DNA of 64,000 nt from JAIBJN01 sp963842305. Lineage in GTDB: Bacteria; Actinomycetota; Thermoleophilia; Gaiellales; Gaiellaceae. Below the pieces are notes generated by a model. It did no database searches. It was not told the origin of the DNA and saw only the letters and a program-made list of their open reading frames with translations. How positions within the stretch are numbered: position 1 is the stretch's first letter; each line of letters starts with the position of its first letter. This document shows, in pieces, positions 33,034 to 41,869 of this stretch. The position numbers and the translations under genes were made by a program. Location: positions 147,393 to 211,392 of the forward strand of contig CAWJFW010000007.1 of NCBI GenBank assembly GCA_963842305.1, in the 5' to 3' direction.

Positions 33034-33887
33034 CCTGCCATCCTTTCGGTGCCGAGCACGCGGGCGTACAGGGCGATGAGCAGAAGGATGACGGCCATGA
33101 GGATGACGGAGAGCGCCGCCGCCTGTCCGTAGTCGGTGATCTCGAGGAACTTCGACTGGATGACGTTGCCGATCATGGCCTGGTTCGGCGTCCCGAGCAG
33201 CTCCGCGTTGATGAAGTCGCCGGCGGCCGGGATGAACGTGAGCAGCGTGCCGGCGATCACACCCGGCATCGAGAGCGGGAGCGTCACGCGCAGGAACGCC
33301 TTCGTACTCGAGGCGTAGAGGTCCTTGGCTGCCTCGATCAGGCTCTCGTCGATCTGCTCCAGGCTCACGTAGAGCGGGAGCGCCATGAAGGGCAGGAAGT
33401 TGTACGTGATCCCCGCGATGACGGCCGTCGAGGTGGCGAGGACGCGGCCGTCGTCGGGGACGAGCCCGACGAACTGCAGCGCGTTCACGACGAAGCTGTC
33501 GTCGGCAAGGATGCTCTGCCACGCGAGCGTCCGGATGAGGTAGGTGACGAAGAAGGGCGCGATGATAAAGAGCAGGAGCAGGTTCTTCCAGCGCCCGCCC
33601 CGGAAGGCGATCCAGTACGTGAGCGGATACGAGATCAGGAGCGCGAGAACGGTGGAGATTCCCGCGTACTCGAGCGAGCGCCAGAACTGCTCCTGATAGT
33701 CGGTGAACGCCTTCGAGTAGTTGTCCCAGGCCCAGGTGAACGTGTAGCCGACCTGGACCGTCCCCTCCTGCAGCGACGTGTAGCCGAGGTAGTAGAGCGG
33801 GATGACGAAGAAGACGATGAGGAACGCCAGCCCCGGCGCGAGGAGGAGGTACGGCGTCAGCCAGCGGTGGCGGTGGAGGAAGGCCAT
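33030..33887 (-). CDS. potB: Polyamine-type ABC transporter permease (PotB-like)
   Basis: A 285-residue protein with six predicted helices, beginning MAFLHRHRWLTPYLLLAPGLAFLIVFFVIPL in the manner of PotB/PotH. The EAA loop is 'IEAAKDLYASSTKAFLRVTLPLSMPGVIAGTLLTFIPAAGDFINAELLG'. It sits between the binding protein (gap 18 nt) and PotC (4-nt overlap). Confidence 0.9.
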   Translation of the reverse strand: MAFLHRHRWLTPYLLLAPGLAFLIVFFVIPLYYLGYTSLQEGTVQVGYTFTWAWDNYSKAFTDYQEQFWRSLEYAGISTVLALLISYPLTYWIAFRGGRWKNLLLLFIIAPFFVTYLIRTLAWQSILADDSFVVNALQFVGLVPDDGRVLATSTAVIAGITYNFLPFMALPLYVSLEQIDESLIEAAKDLYASSTKAFLRVTLPLSMPGVIAGTLLTFIPAAGDFINAELLGTPNQAMIGNVIQSKFLEITDYGQAAALSVILMAVILLLIALYARVLGTERMAG

Positions 33888-33905
33888 GCCGGATGCAGGG
33901 AGCGG

Positions 33906-35099
33906 CTAGACGCCGATCACGGCCTGCCACTTCTCCTGGTAGTCGACGTTTTCGATCGCTGCGGGGTTGAACTCGTAGAGGTTCTCGAGCACCTCGGGCG
34001 TCGGGAAGACGAGGGGGTCATCCACGAGCTCGGGCATGATCTTCATGATCTCCTCCTTCGTCCCCTTGACCGGCGAGATGTAGTTCACGTACGCGGTGAC
34101 CTCCGCCGCGATCTTCGGGTCGTAGAAGAAATTCATGAAGGTGGAGGCCGTGTAGACGTCCCCGCCGGTCGGGATCACCATCGTGTCCACCGACGTCATG
34201 CCGCCGGCGTCCGGGATCGTGAACCTGAGGTTCGGGTTGTCCGGCTGGAGGATGACGATGTCGCCCGACCAGGCAATCGACGCCCAGACGTCGCCCTTCG
34301 CGAGCGGACCGGTGTAGTCGTTGCCCGTGAACTGGCGGATCTGATCGTCGTCGACCGCTTTCTGAACCTTCGCAACCGCCTCGTCGTAGGCCGCTGGATC
34401 GATCTCGCCCGACGGATCCACCCCCATCTCGAGGAGGAAGAGGCCGACCGTGTCCTCCATCGAGTCGAGCATCGTGATCTTTCCTTTCAGCGCCGGGTCG
34501 AGCAGGTCTTCGACCGACGTGAGCTCGCCGCCGACCTTGTCGGGGTCGTAGCCGAGACCGGTGATGTACGACTGCCACGGCATGCTGTAGTCGCGGTTGG
34601 GATCCCACGAGGGATGCGCGAGCGTGTCCTCGAGGTTGGCCAGGTTCGGGATGGCGCTCTTGTCGAGCTTCTGCAGGTAACCGAGCCTGAGGAGCCGGGC
34701 GGCGAGCCAGGCCGTGGGGACGATGATGTCCCGATCGATCGACTGGCCGCGCGAGAGCGGCGCCTGGATCTCGCCGAAGAACTCCTCGTTGGAGTTGATG
34801 TCCTCGATGTAGTTGGCCTTGACTCCCGTGGCCTCGGTGAACTGGTCGAGCGTCGGGAACTTGGTCGCGTCGTCGTTCTGGTCGATGTAGTAGGGCCAGT
34901 TCGAGACCGTGATCTCGTCGGCAAGCACCTGCTCGACCGTCGTCGCGCCGGTGTTCGGCTGGGCGCCCTCGATGCCGCCCCCGCCGCCGCAGGCCGCCAG
35001 GATGCCGGGCAACGACAGGGTCACGCCGCCCACGGCCGCGCGCCGCAGGAGCTGCTGCCGGGTCATCGGGTGGTTCATCCGCTCGAACGGGTCCTTCAT
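33906..35099 (-). CDS. potD: Spermidine/putrescine-type substrate-binding lipoprotein (PotD-like)
   Basis: A 397-residue secreted protein. The N-terminus has twin Arg followed by a hydrophobic stretch and a lipobox (LAAC) before a GGGGG spacer, so it may be Tat-exported and then lipidated. The mature part has 'EITVSNWPYYIDQND', 'ANYIEDINSNEEFFGEIQAPL', 'VPTAWLAARLLRLGYLQKLD' and 'IAWSGDIVIL', matching extracellular solute-binding family 1 PotD proteins. A Trp/Asp-rich pocket fits a polyamine. It overlaps the PotA stop by 1 nt (TGATG). Confidence 0.9.
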   Translation of the reverse strand: MKDPFERMNHPMTRQQLLRRAAVGGVTLSLPGILAACGGGGGIEGAQPNTGATTVEQVLADEITVSNWPYYIDQNDDATKFPTLDQFTEATGVKANYIEDINSNEEFFGEIQAPLSRGQSIDRDIIVPTAWLAARLLRLGYLQKLDKSAIPNLANLEDTLAHPSWDPNRDYSMPWQSYITGLGYDPDKVGGELTSVEDLLDPALKGKITMLDSMEDTVGLFLLEMGVDPSGEIDPAAYDEAVAKVQKAVDDDQIRQFTGNDYTGPLAKGDVWASIAWSGDIVILQPDNPNLRFTIPDAGGMTSVDTMVIPTGGDVYTASTFMNFFYDPKIAAEVTAYVNYISPVKGTKEEIMKIMPELVDDPLVFPTPEVLENLYEFNPAAIENVDYQEKWQAVIGV

Positions 35100-36208
35100 C
35101 AGTCCTTCTCCTCCTGTGGCTCCACTACGAAGGTCGCATCGGGGCTCCAGCTGAGCGTGACCTGGTCGCCAGGCTGTACCGAGGGCGCCCCTGCCTCGGC
35201 GTTTTGGACGTAGAGCGTGATCGCGCCGGCGCGCGTGTCGACGATGTACTGCGTCGAGACGCCGATGTAGGCGCTCTCCCTTACCTCCCCGGACAGATGA
35301 TTTTCCTCCTGCGTGCCGAGCCGCACCTTCTCCGGCCGGATGCCGATCGAGGTCTCCCCGCTGCGCCCGGCGACGGCGGGCGCGCGGACGAGGGTCCCGT
35401 CGGCCAGGCGAACGGCATCGCCGCCCTCGACGGTGCCCTGGAGCAGGTTGGAGATCCCCAGGAAGCCGGCGACGAATGCCGTACGGGGCGTCTCGTAGAG
35501 CTCGGTCGGCGTGCCGAGCTGCTCGATCTTCCCCGCGCTCATGACTGCGATCGTGTCGGCCATCGTCATCGCCTCTTCCTGGTCGTGGGTGACGTGGACG
35601 AAGGTGATCCCGACCTCGTGCTGGATCCGCTTCAGCTCGAGCTGCATCTGCTTGCGGAGCTTGAGGTCGAGCGCGCCCAGCGGCTCGTCGAGCAGGAGAA
35701 CGCGGGGCCGGTTGACGAGCGCACGGGCGAGCGCGACGCGCTGCTGCTGGCCTCCTGAGAGCTGCCGCGGCTTCCGCCGCTCGAAGCCCTTGAGTGCGAC
35801 GAGCTCGAGCGCCTCGGCAACCCGGGTCTCGAGATCGGCACCTTTGACGCCCCGGCGCTTGAGGCCGAAGGCGACGTTGTCGTGGATCGACAGGTGCGGG
35901 AACAGCGCATAGCTCTGGAACACCGTGTTGACGTCCCGCTTGTACGGCGGGAGTCCGGTGACGTCGCGGTCGCCGAGGTAGATGACGCCGGCCGTCGGCT
36001 CCTCGAAGCCGCCGATCATGCGCAGGCTCGTGGTCTTCCCGCAGCCCGACGGCCCGAGAAGCGCGAAGAAGCTGCCGCGTGGGATCTCGAGCGACACGTC
36101 GTCGACGGCGACGGCGTCATCGAAGTGCTTGGTCACACGCTCGAGGCGGACATCGGCGGTCGGGGCGCCGCTTTCCGGCTCTCGCTCGACCTGTTCCTCA
36201 ACCGCCAT
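35099..36208 (-). CDS. potA: Polyamine-type ABC transporter ATP-binding protein (PotA-like)
   Basis: A 369-residue ATPase: Walker A LLGPSGCGKTTSLRMI (about 52), Q-loop 'VNTVFQSYALFPHLS', signature LSGGQQQRVALARALV (about 150), Walker B RVLLLDEPLGALD, H-loop 'VHVTHDQEEAMTM', and a C-terminal TOBE regulatory domain (about 290-365). Gene order potA-D-B-C on the minus strand makes one complete importer. GAGGTGAGAG precedes the ATG. Confidence 0.93.
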   Translation of the reverse strand: MAVEEQVEREPESGAPTADVRLERVTKHFDDAVAVDDVSLEIPRGSFFALLGPSGCGKTTSLRMIGGFEEPTAGVIYLGDRDVTGLPPYKRDVNTVFQSYALFPHLSIHDNVAFGLKRRGVKGADLETRVAEALELVALKGFERRKPRQLSGGQQQRVALARALVNRPRVLLLDEPLGALDLKLRKQMQLELKRIQHEVGITFVHVTHDQEEAMTMADTIAVMSAGKIEQLGTPTELYETPRTAFVAGFLGISNLLQGTVEGGDAVRLADGTLVRAPAVAGRSGETSIGIRPEKVRLGTQEENHLSGEVRESAYIGVSTQYIVDTRAGAITLYVQNAEAGAPSVQPGDQVTLSWSPDATFVVEPQEEKD

Positions 36209-36298
36209 CTCTCACCTCCACGCCGATGGGGACGACGAGCACCGGCCGTCCGACATGTGCAGCTCTGAGCCAGCAGCGACAGCCCACGCCGGGAGCCG

Positions 36299-37741
36299 CT
36301 AGTCGATCTTCGCCATGACGTGCTTGACCTGGGTGTACTCCTCGACCGAGTACATCGAGAGGTCCTTGCCGTAGCCCGACTGCTTGTAGCCGCCGTGCGG
36401 CATCTCGGACACGAGCGGAATGTGGTCGTTGATCCAGACCGTTCCGAACTGGAGCTTCCGCGCCGCGTTCAAGGCCCGCCCGACGTCGCGCGTCCAGACC
36501 GACGACGCGAGCCCGTAGGGGACGTCGTTCGCCCAGGCGATCGCCTGGTCGTCCTCGGTGAAGCGCTGCACGGTCACGACGGGGCCGAACACCTCGCGCT
36601 GCACGATCTCGTCGGACTGGTCGACGTCGACGACGATGGTCGGCTGGACGAAGAAGCCGCGGTCGCCGTTCGTCTCGCCACCCACGAGGACGCGGGCCTT
36701 CCCACTCGAAGCGCGCTCGAGGAAGCCGAGCACGCGCTCCTGCTGGGACTTGGAGATCACCGGGCCCATCTCGATGTCCTCGCCCTCGGCGGGATCTCCG
36801 ACCTTGAGCGACTCGACCTTCGGGACGAGCTCGTCGAGGAGCTTGTCGTACACCTTCGGTCCGGCGACGATCCGCGAGGCCGCGGTGCAGTCCTGTCCGG
36901 AGTTCCAGTAGCCGGCGATCCTGATGCCGTCGGCGACGGCGGCCGGGTCGGCGTCGTCGAAGACGATCACCGGGGCCTTGCCGCCGAGCTCCAGATGGAC
37001 GCGCTTCAGCGTCTCGGAGGCGGCCTTGGCGACCTCTTTGCCGGTTGCGACGTCACCGGTCAGCGACACCATGCGGACGTCGGGGTGACGGACGATGCCC
37101 GCGCCGACCGGCTCGCCGTCGCCCGTGATGACGTTGACGACGCCGGGCGGAAAGATCTCGGCGATGTACTCGGCCATCATGAGCGTCGAGAGCGGGGTCT
37201 GTTCCGAGGGCTTGAGGACGATGACGTTGCCGGCGGCGAGCGCCGGGCCGATCTTCCAGACGCCCATCATGAGCGGGTAGTTCCACGGCGAGATCTGGCC
37301 CACGACACCGACAGGCTCGCGGCGGACCATCGACGTGTAGCCGGCCATGTACTCGCCGGCGGCCTTTCCCTCGAGGTTGCGCGCGGCGCCCGCGAAGTAC
37401 CGCAGGTTGTCCGCCGCGACGGGAACCTCGTCGCCGACGATCCCGATCGGCTTGCCGACGTTCGCCGTCTCGATCTCGCAGAGCTCGTCGGCGTGCGCTT
37501 CGAGCGCGTCTGCAAGCTTCAGGAGCATGCCGGCGCGCTCACCGGGCGTGGTCTCGAGCCACTCCGGAAAGGCGTTCTTCGCCGCTTCGACGGCGCGGTC
37601 CACATCTGCCTCGGTCCCGTTCGGAACCTCCGCGATCGTCTCACCCGTGGCGGGGTTGATGATCTCCGCTGTCCCGCCTTCGACCGCGTCGACCCACTCG
37701 CCCCCCACAAAGTTCTTCTGTTGAGACACGGCAACGCTCAT
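36299..37741 (-). CDS. Aldehyde dehydrogenase, gamma-aminobutyraldehyde/betaine-aldehyde type
   Basis: A 480-residue ALDH with 'GVVGQISPWNYPLMMGVWKIGPALAAGN', 'LTGDVATGKEVAKAA', the base Glu in 'LELGGKAPVIVF' (about 250) and the nucleophile Cys in 'NSGQDCTAASRI' (about 285). 'NSGQDC' is the form common in aminobutyraldehyde dehydrogenases (PatD/YdcW). With the aminotransferase and Pot importer it would complete putrescine to GABA. GGAGGT precedes the ATG. It is transcribed with the pot genes or from its own promoter at 37775; 90 nt separate it from potA. Confidence 0.88.
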   Translation of the reverse strand: MSVAVSQQKNFVGGEWVDAVEGGTAEIINPATGETIAEVPNGTEADVDRAVEAAKNAFPEWLETTPGERAGMLLKLADALEAHADELCEIETANVGKPIGIVGDEVPVAADNLRYFAGAARNLEGKAAGEYMAGYTSMVRREPVGVVGQISPWNYPLMMGVWKIGPALAAGNVIVLKPSEQTPLSTLMMAEYIAEIFPPGVVNVITGDGEPVGAGIVRHPDVRMVSLTGDVATGKEVAKAASETLKRVHLELGGKAPVIVFDDADPAAVADGIRIAGYWNSGQDCTAASRIVAGPKVYDKLLDELVPKVESLKVGDPAEGEDIEMGPVISKSQQERVLGFLERASSGKARVLVGGETNGDRGFFVQPTIVVDVDQSDEIVQREVFGPVVTVQRFTEDDQAIAWANDVPYGLASSVWTRDVGRALNAARKLQFGTVWINDHIPLVSEMPHGGYKQSGYGKDLSMYSVEEYTQVKHVMAKID

Positions 37742-37774
37742 CGAATCCGACCTCCGTTTTTCGACGCTCGGGCC

Positions 37775-37803
37775 AGCGTAGCCCCCTGTGGGTTCCGCAA
37801 CAA
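37775..37803 (-). promoter_or_regulatory. Putative promoter upstream of the aldehyde dehydrogenase
   Basis: On the minus strand TTGTTG (-35, 37803-37798) and TACGCT (-10, 37780-37775) are separated by 17 nt, giving a leader of about 27 nt with a GGAGGT site. It could drive the whole aldehyde dehydrogenase-potADBC-aminotransferase run. Confidence 0.45.
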
Positions 37804-37812
37804 GCCGGAACG

Positions 37813-38910
37813 CTACTCGCGCAGGGCGCCGCGGCGCGCCATTGCCTCGACCAACAGGTCGGTGGGGAGCTCATGGACGACCGTCCCGTTGTGGCCGCTC
37901 ATCGTCTCGGCGGCACAAAGCGCGTTCAGGATCGCCTCCTCGGTCGCCTCGACAACCGCGTAGTAGAGCGGGGTGATCCGATTCTGGGAGAGCATGCGGA
38001 GCGGCAAGGTCAGGGGCCCCTCGGCATCGACGTCGCCGGACGGGAGGCCCCGGTTGCCTATGGCGAAGCAGAGAAAGAGATCGCCGCTCGAGTTCTCGCC
38101 GGCGCCGCCGACGCGAGCGATACCCAGTCCGGCACGCTGGGCGAGCGCCTCGCACTGGCCCGGGAGGAGCGGGGCGTTCGTGGCCACGAGGACGATGATC
38201 GAGCCGCCCGGCTCCGCGCCGGGAACACCCGGCGTTGGGACAACCTCGGCCGGGATGTCCAGCCCCACCGGCACCCCGTCCACGCGGAAGCGGGATCGTG
38301 CACCGTAGTTCGCCTGCACGAGCACGCCGACAACGCAGTCCTCGACGGCCTCAACGACACGCGAGGACGTACCGATCCCGCCCTTGAACTCATGGCAGAT
38401 CATGCCCGTGCCGCCGCCGACGTTCCCCTCGGCGACCGCTCCCTGGGCCGCCGCTGCGAGCGCCGCGCGAGCGTCCTCCCGGCGCACGTGCATGCCGTTG
38501 ATGTCGTTGAGCGACCCGTCCCACGTCTCGCCGACCACGGGCAGGCTCCAGAAGTCGCCGCTCTCGCCTCGGCGCTCGACTTCTGCGGCGATGAGCGCGT
38601 CGTGGACGATGCCGACGGAGTGCGTGTTCGTGAGGCCGATCGGCGAGGTCAGCATTCCGCATTCGCGCACCCATTCGAGGCCGGTGAGCTCGCCGTTGCC
38701 GTTCAGCCGGTGCGCGCCCGCGAAAACTGGCTCCTCCCACGGATTGCCCTCGTGCGGCAAGACGACGCTGACTCCGGTGCGGACGGAGTCGCCCTCGATG
38801 AGCGTGGCGTGGCCGACCCGAACGCCCGGGACGTCCGTGATCGCGTTCCCCTCTCCGGTGGGTAACGTCCCGATCCGGATTCCGAGGTCACGTGCGCGCG
38901 GCCTCGCCAC
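37813..38910 (-). CDS. P1/S58-family peptidase (DmpA-like)
   Basis: A 365-residue protein of the DmpA/BapA group, which self-cleaves before a catalytic Ser. The start ARDLGIRIGTLPTGEGNAITDVPGVRVGH is typical of the family; 'LTNTHSVGIVHDALIAAE', 'GNVGGGTGMICHEFKGGIGTSSR' (Ser at the cleavage/active site, about 205) and 'VLVATNAPLLPGQCEALAQRA' follow. It hydrolyses N-terminal D- or beta-amino acids from peptides. I chose the GTG at 38910 because TAGGCT lies exactly 7 nt upstream with no ribosome-binding site, giving a leaderless mRNA divergent from the NUDIX gene. Confidence 0.85.
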   Translation of the reverse strand: MARPRARDLGIRIGTLPTGEGNAITDVPGVRVGHATLIEGDSVRTGVSVVLPHEGNPWEEPVFAGAHRLNGNGELTGLEWVRECGMLTSPIGLTNTHSVGIVHDALIAAEVERRGESGDFWSLPVVGETWDGSLNDINGMHVRREDARAALAAAAQGAVAEGNVGGGTGMICHEFKGGIGTSSRVVEAVEDCVVGVLVQANYGARSRFRVDGVPVGLDIPAEVVPTPGVPGAEPGGSIIVLVATNAPLLPGQCEALAQRAGLGIARVGGAGENSSGDLFLCFAIGNRGLPSGDVDAEGPLTLPLRMLSQNRITPLYYAVVEATEEAILNALCAAETMSGHNGTVVHELPTDLLVEAMARRGALRE

Positions 38911-38917
38911 GAGGGGC

Positions 38918-38927
38918 AGCCTAGACT
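38918..38927. promoter_or_regulatory. Symmetric bidirectional promoter core AGCCTAGACT
   Basis: TAGACT on the plus strand (38922-38927) and TAGGCT on the minus strand (38923-38918) share the central TA. Each ends 7 nt before a GTG: 38935 (NUDIX, plus) and 38910 (S58 peptidase, minus). One 10-bp core therefore appears to start two leaderless transcripts in opposite directions. The two start codons are only 24 bp apart. Confidence 0.6.
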
Positions 38928-38934
38928 CCTCGCC

Positions 38935-39342
38935 GTGGAGGTGCTTCGGTACCCGGATTCCGTCTCGATCGTCGCCGTGGACGGGGGCCAGCTCGTGGTC
39001 GTTCGGCAGACGAGGGCCGGAGCAGATGGCCGAACGCTCGAGCTCCCGGCGGGGTCGATCGAGGAGGGAGAGACGCCGGAGGGGTGTGCCGTCCGCGAGC
39101 TCGTCGAGGAATGCGGCCTCACGGCCGGCTCCTGGCGGAAGCTTGGTTCGTTCTGGGCGGCTCCGGACTACTCCACCGAGCATGTCCACGCCTTCGAGGC
39201 GACGGAGCTCACGGACGTCGGCATCGGCGAGCGCGAGGAGGGCGACGACCTCGTCATGGAGCGGATGCCGCTCAGGGGCGTAATCCAAGAGCTGAGTGAC
39301 GCCAACTCCCTGGCTGCGCTCGCCCTCTGGCTCCAGGGCTGA
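38935..39342 (+). CDS. NUDIX hydrolase (ADP-ribose pyrophosphatase-like)
   Basis: A 135-residue protein with a complete NUDIX box near residues 39-61: GSIEEGETPEGCAVRELVEE then CGL, matching GX5EX7REUXEEXGU. The preceding 'VVRQTRAGADGRTLELPAG' is typical of the ADP-ribose/NudF subgroup. It removes a phosphate-linked nucleotide moiety. The GTG start is 7 nt after TAGACT with no ribosome-binding site (leaderless). Confidence 0.88.
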   Translation: MEVLRYPDSVSIVAVDGGQLVVVRQTRAGADGRTLELPAGSIEEGETPEGCAVRELVEECGLTAGSWRKLGSFWAAPDYSTEHVHAFEATELTDVGIGEREEGDDLVMERMPLRGVIQELSDANSLAALALWLQG

Positions 39343-39448
39343 CGCGGAGTCTTCCGGGCGCCGGGAGCCGCGTTACCATTTTGCGGAAGCGCACGCCCTA
39401 CCCGCCGTTCGCGGGAGCCGCTCACTTGAGAGACGTGAGGTAGGGAAC

Positions 39449-41044
39449 ATGGCCCAGTCCCCCACAGACGTTCACGGTCGCATCTTCATCAGCTACCGGC
39501 GAGAGGATGCCGCGTACCCCGCTGGCTGGCTGTTCGATCGTCTCGCCGAGCGGTTCGGAAACGAGCAGATCTTCAAGGACGTCGACTCGATCGAGCTCGG
39601 CGACGACTTCGTCGAGGTGATCGGCGAGGCGGTTGGCTCGACCGACGTCCTGCTCGCCCTCATCGGGGATCGGTGGCTGACGGTCGTCGACGAGGAGGGA
39701 GACCGTCGGCTCGAAGACCCGGAGGATTTCGTCCGGCTCGAGATCGAGGCGGCCCTGACGCGCAAGGTGCGCGTCATCCCCATCCTCGTGGAGGGAGCGA
39801 AGATGCCGCGCGAGGACCAGCTCCCGCCGAGCCTCTCGCCGCTCGCCCGCCGCCAGGCCCTCGAGCTTAGCCCGAGCCGCTTCGCCGCCGACACGGGCAA
39901 GCTTCTCGCAGTTCTCGAGAAGACCCTCGCCGAGACGACCGCGCCGGGGAAGGAGGGCTCTGCGGGGCCGGGGATCGAGACCCCCGAGCAGATTGAGCGC
40001 AAGGGGCCGCGCACCGAGCCGAAGGTGCCGCCGGAGCCTCCCGAGACGCCCGCCCGGCGAACCGGCCTGCCCGATCGGCGCCGACTCCTGCTCGTGATCG
40101 CCGGAGCGGCCCTCCTCGTCGCGCTCCTGGTCGGGGGCATCGTGATCCTCTCCGGTGGAGACGACTCCGCCGAGGAGACCACCGGCCCGGAGAGCCCTCC
40201 TACCAAGGACGACGACGGCTCCTCGGACGCGGCGGTGAACGGACGGATCGCCTTCGTCAGCGACGAGGAGATCTGGGATGCCCTCCCGGACGCTTCCGGT
40301 CTCCGGCAGCTCACGCGCGGCTTCGCCGCCGTCCGCCGTCCGGAGTGGTCCCCCGACGGGACGAAGGTCGCCTTCGCCTCGAACCGGGGTAATACGGCGA
40401 ACGATTACGATTTGTGGATCCTGGACACCGCCGACGAGAGCACGACTCGCCTGACCATGGGACCGGCCGAGGACGGGTCGCCGACCTGGTCTCCGGACGG
40501 AACCGAGATCGCATTCGGCCGCCAGGAGCTCGGCAGCGACGTGAAGGACCTCTGGATCATCGGCGTCGAGACTGGCGAGCTGCGACAGGTGACCGACGAT
40601 CCCGAAGACGACGACGCCCCCGACTGGTCGAGCACCGACCGGATCGCGTTCGAGAGCAAGCGAAACGGCGGCTACGAGATCTACACGCTGGACCCGGGGG
40701 GCCTCGAGAGCGACGTTCGGCAGGTGACGTTCAACACGTGGGCGGACTTCTCGCCGGACTGGTCGCCCGACGGCAGCCGGATCGCCTACCGCACCATTCG
40801 CGACGAGGAGTCGGACATCTACACGATCGATGCACTCGGGCGCGAGCGGCCGAAGCGCCTCACCTTCACGAGCGCGGTCGACCACAGGCCCTCCTGGTCG
40901 CCCGACGGCAAGCTCATCGCCTTCGACTCGGAGACCGGCGACGAGATCAGGATCTTCGTCGTGCCCAGGGGCGGGGGCGAGCAGCAGCCGCTGCTCTCCG
41001 ATGCCGCCAACCAGGACTCTCCGGCCTGGGGAACCGCGCCCTAG
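39449..41044 (+). CDS. TIR-domain membrane protein with TolB-like beta-propeller
   Basis: A 531-residue protein. Residues 10-140 are a bacterial TIR domain (GRIFISYRREDAAYPAGWLF, then 'IFKDVDSIELGDDFVEVI' and 'VLLALIGDRWL'), including the RLEIEAAL helix that carries the conserved Glu in NADase-type TIRs. A Pro-rich linker leads to one transmembrane helix (LLLVIAGAALLVALLVGGIVIL, about 210-232). From about 265 come at least five PD40 repeats (EWSPDGTKVAF, TWSPDGTEIAF, DWSPDGSRIAY, SWSPDGKLIAF) forming a TolB-like propeller outside the membrane. This suggests an extracellular sensor controlling an internal TIR. I chose the ATG at 39449 for its AGGTAGGG. Confidence 0.85.
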   Translation: MAQSPTDVHGRIFISYRREDAAYPAGWLFDRLAERFGNEQIFKDVDSIELGDDFVEVIGEAVGSTDVLLALIGDRWLTVVDEEGDRRLEDPEDFVRLEIEAALTRKVRVIPILVEGAKMPREDQLPPSLSPLARRQALELSPSRFAADTGKLLAVLEKTLAETTAPGKEGSAGPGIETPEQIERKGPRTEPKVPPEPPETPARRTGLPDRRRLLLVIAGAALLVALLVGGIVILSGGDDSAEETTGPESPPTKDDDGSSDAAVNGRIAFVSDEEIWDALPDASGLRQLTRGFAAVRRPEWSPDGTKVAFASNRGNTANDYDLWILDTADESTTRLTMGPAEDGSPTWSPDGTEIAFGRQELGSDVKDLWIIGVETGELRQVTDDPEDDDAPDWSSTDRIAFESKRNGGYEIYTLDPGGLESDVRQVTFNTWADFSPDWSPDGSRIAYRTIRDEESDIYTIDALGRERPKRLTFTSAVDHRPSWSPDGKLIAFDSETGDEIRIFVVPRGGGEQQPLLSDAANQDSPAWGTAP

Positions 41045-41866
41045 TCAGAGGGCGAGTAGTGCGACCCCGAGCGCGACGAGGACGGCGCCCGCGAGCCGTC
41101 CCGGTCCAACCTTCTCGTGCAGCACGAGCGCCGCGCCGACGGTGGCGATGACGATGCTCGTCTCCCGCACGGCAGCCACGGGCGCAGCCTCGGCGCGGGC
41201 GAGGGCCGCGAGCACGAGCCCGTACGCGACCCACATGCCGAGACCGGCGACGACCGTCGAGGCGCTCAGCTCGGCGCGCAGGGCAGGAGGGCCCTTGAGC
41301 CATGCGATACCGAGCGCGTAGCCAACCGCCGGGACGAGGAGCACCAGCTCGAGGTACGTGATCGCGTTTGCGAACCGGACGCCCCTGTCGTCCACAAGCG
41401 TGTACGCCGCGATCGAGCAGGCGATCGCCAGGCCGAACAGCACGCCGGTGGAGCCGGCCGGCCGGCGCAGGCCCCGGACAAGGAAGACCCCGACGCCGAC
41501 GAGGCAGACGCCCAGAGCCTGGAGCGCGGTCGTCTCCGCCCCCAGGGCGAGCACGCCGACGACCAGTACGAGCACCGGCGCCACCCCGCGCGCGAGCGGG
41601 TAGACGACCGAGAGCTCCGCGCGCCGGTAGGCGGCGCCGAGGAGAGCGAAGTAGACGAGCTCGAGCACCGAGCTCGCCGCGATGTACGGCCATGCCTCGG
41701 ACTCGAGCTCCCATGTGAGGGCGACGACCGGTGCGAAGACGACGACCGCGGTCAGGAGAGCGACCGCACCGGCGGCTTCCGGATCACGGGCCCGCGCGAG
41801 CAGGAGATTCCACAGCGCGTGCACGAAGGCAGCGCCCAGCGCGAGCAGGAAGGCGGAGACCGGCAC
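41045..41866 (-). CDS. EamA/DMT-family transporter
   Basis: A 273-residue membrane protein with ten hydrophobic helices in two EamA repeats (MPVSAFLLALGAAFVHALWNLLLARA start; LVLHEKVGPGRLAGAVLVALGVALLAL end). Start GTG at 41866 lies 3 nt after the stop of the dioxygenase-like gene, so both are one transcript. The stop abuts the stop of the TIR gene on the opposite strand. Substrate unknown. Confidence 0.85.
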   Translation of the reverse strand: MPVSAFLLALGAAFVHALWNLLLARARDPEAAGAVALLTAVVVFAPVVALTWELESEAWPYIAASSVLELVYFALLGAAYRRAELSVVYPLARGVAPVLVLVVGVLALGAETTALQALGVCLVGVGVFLVRGLRRPAGSTGVLFGLAIACSIAAYTLVDDRGVRFANAITYLELVLLVPAVGYALGIAWLKGPPALRAELSASTVVAGLGMWVAYGLVLAALARAEAAPVAAVRETSIVIATVGAALVLHEKVGPGRLAGAVLVALGVALLAL

Positions 41867-41869
41867 CGG

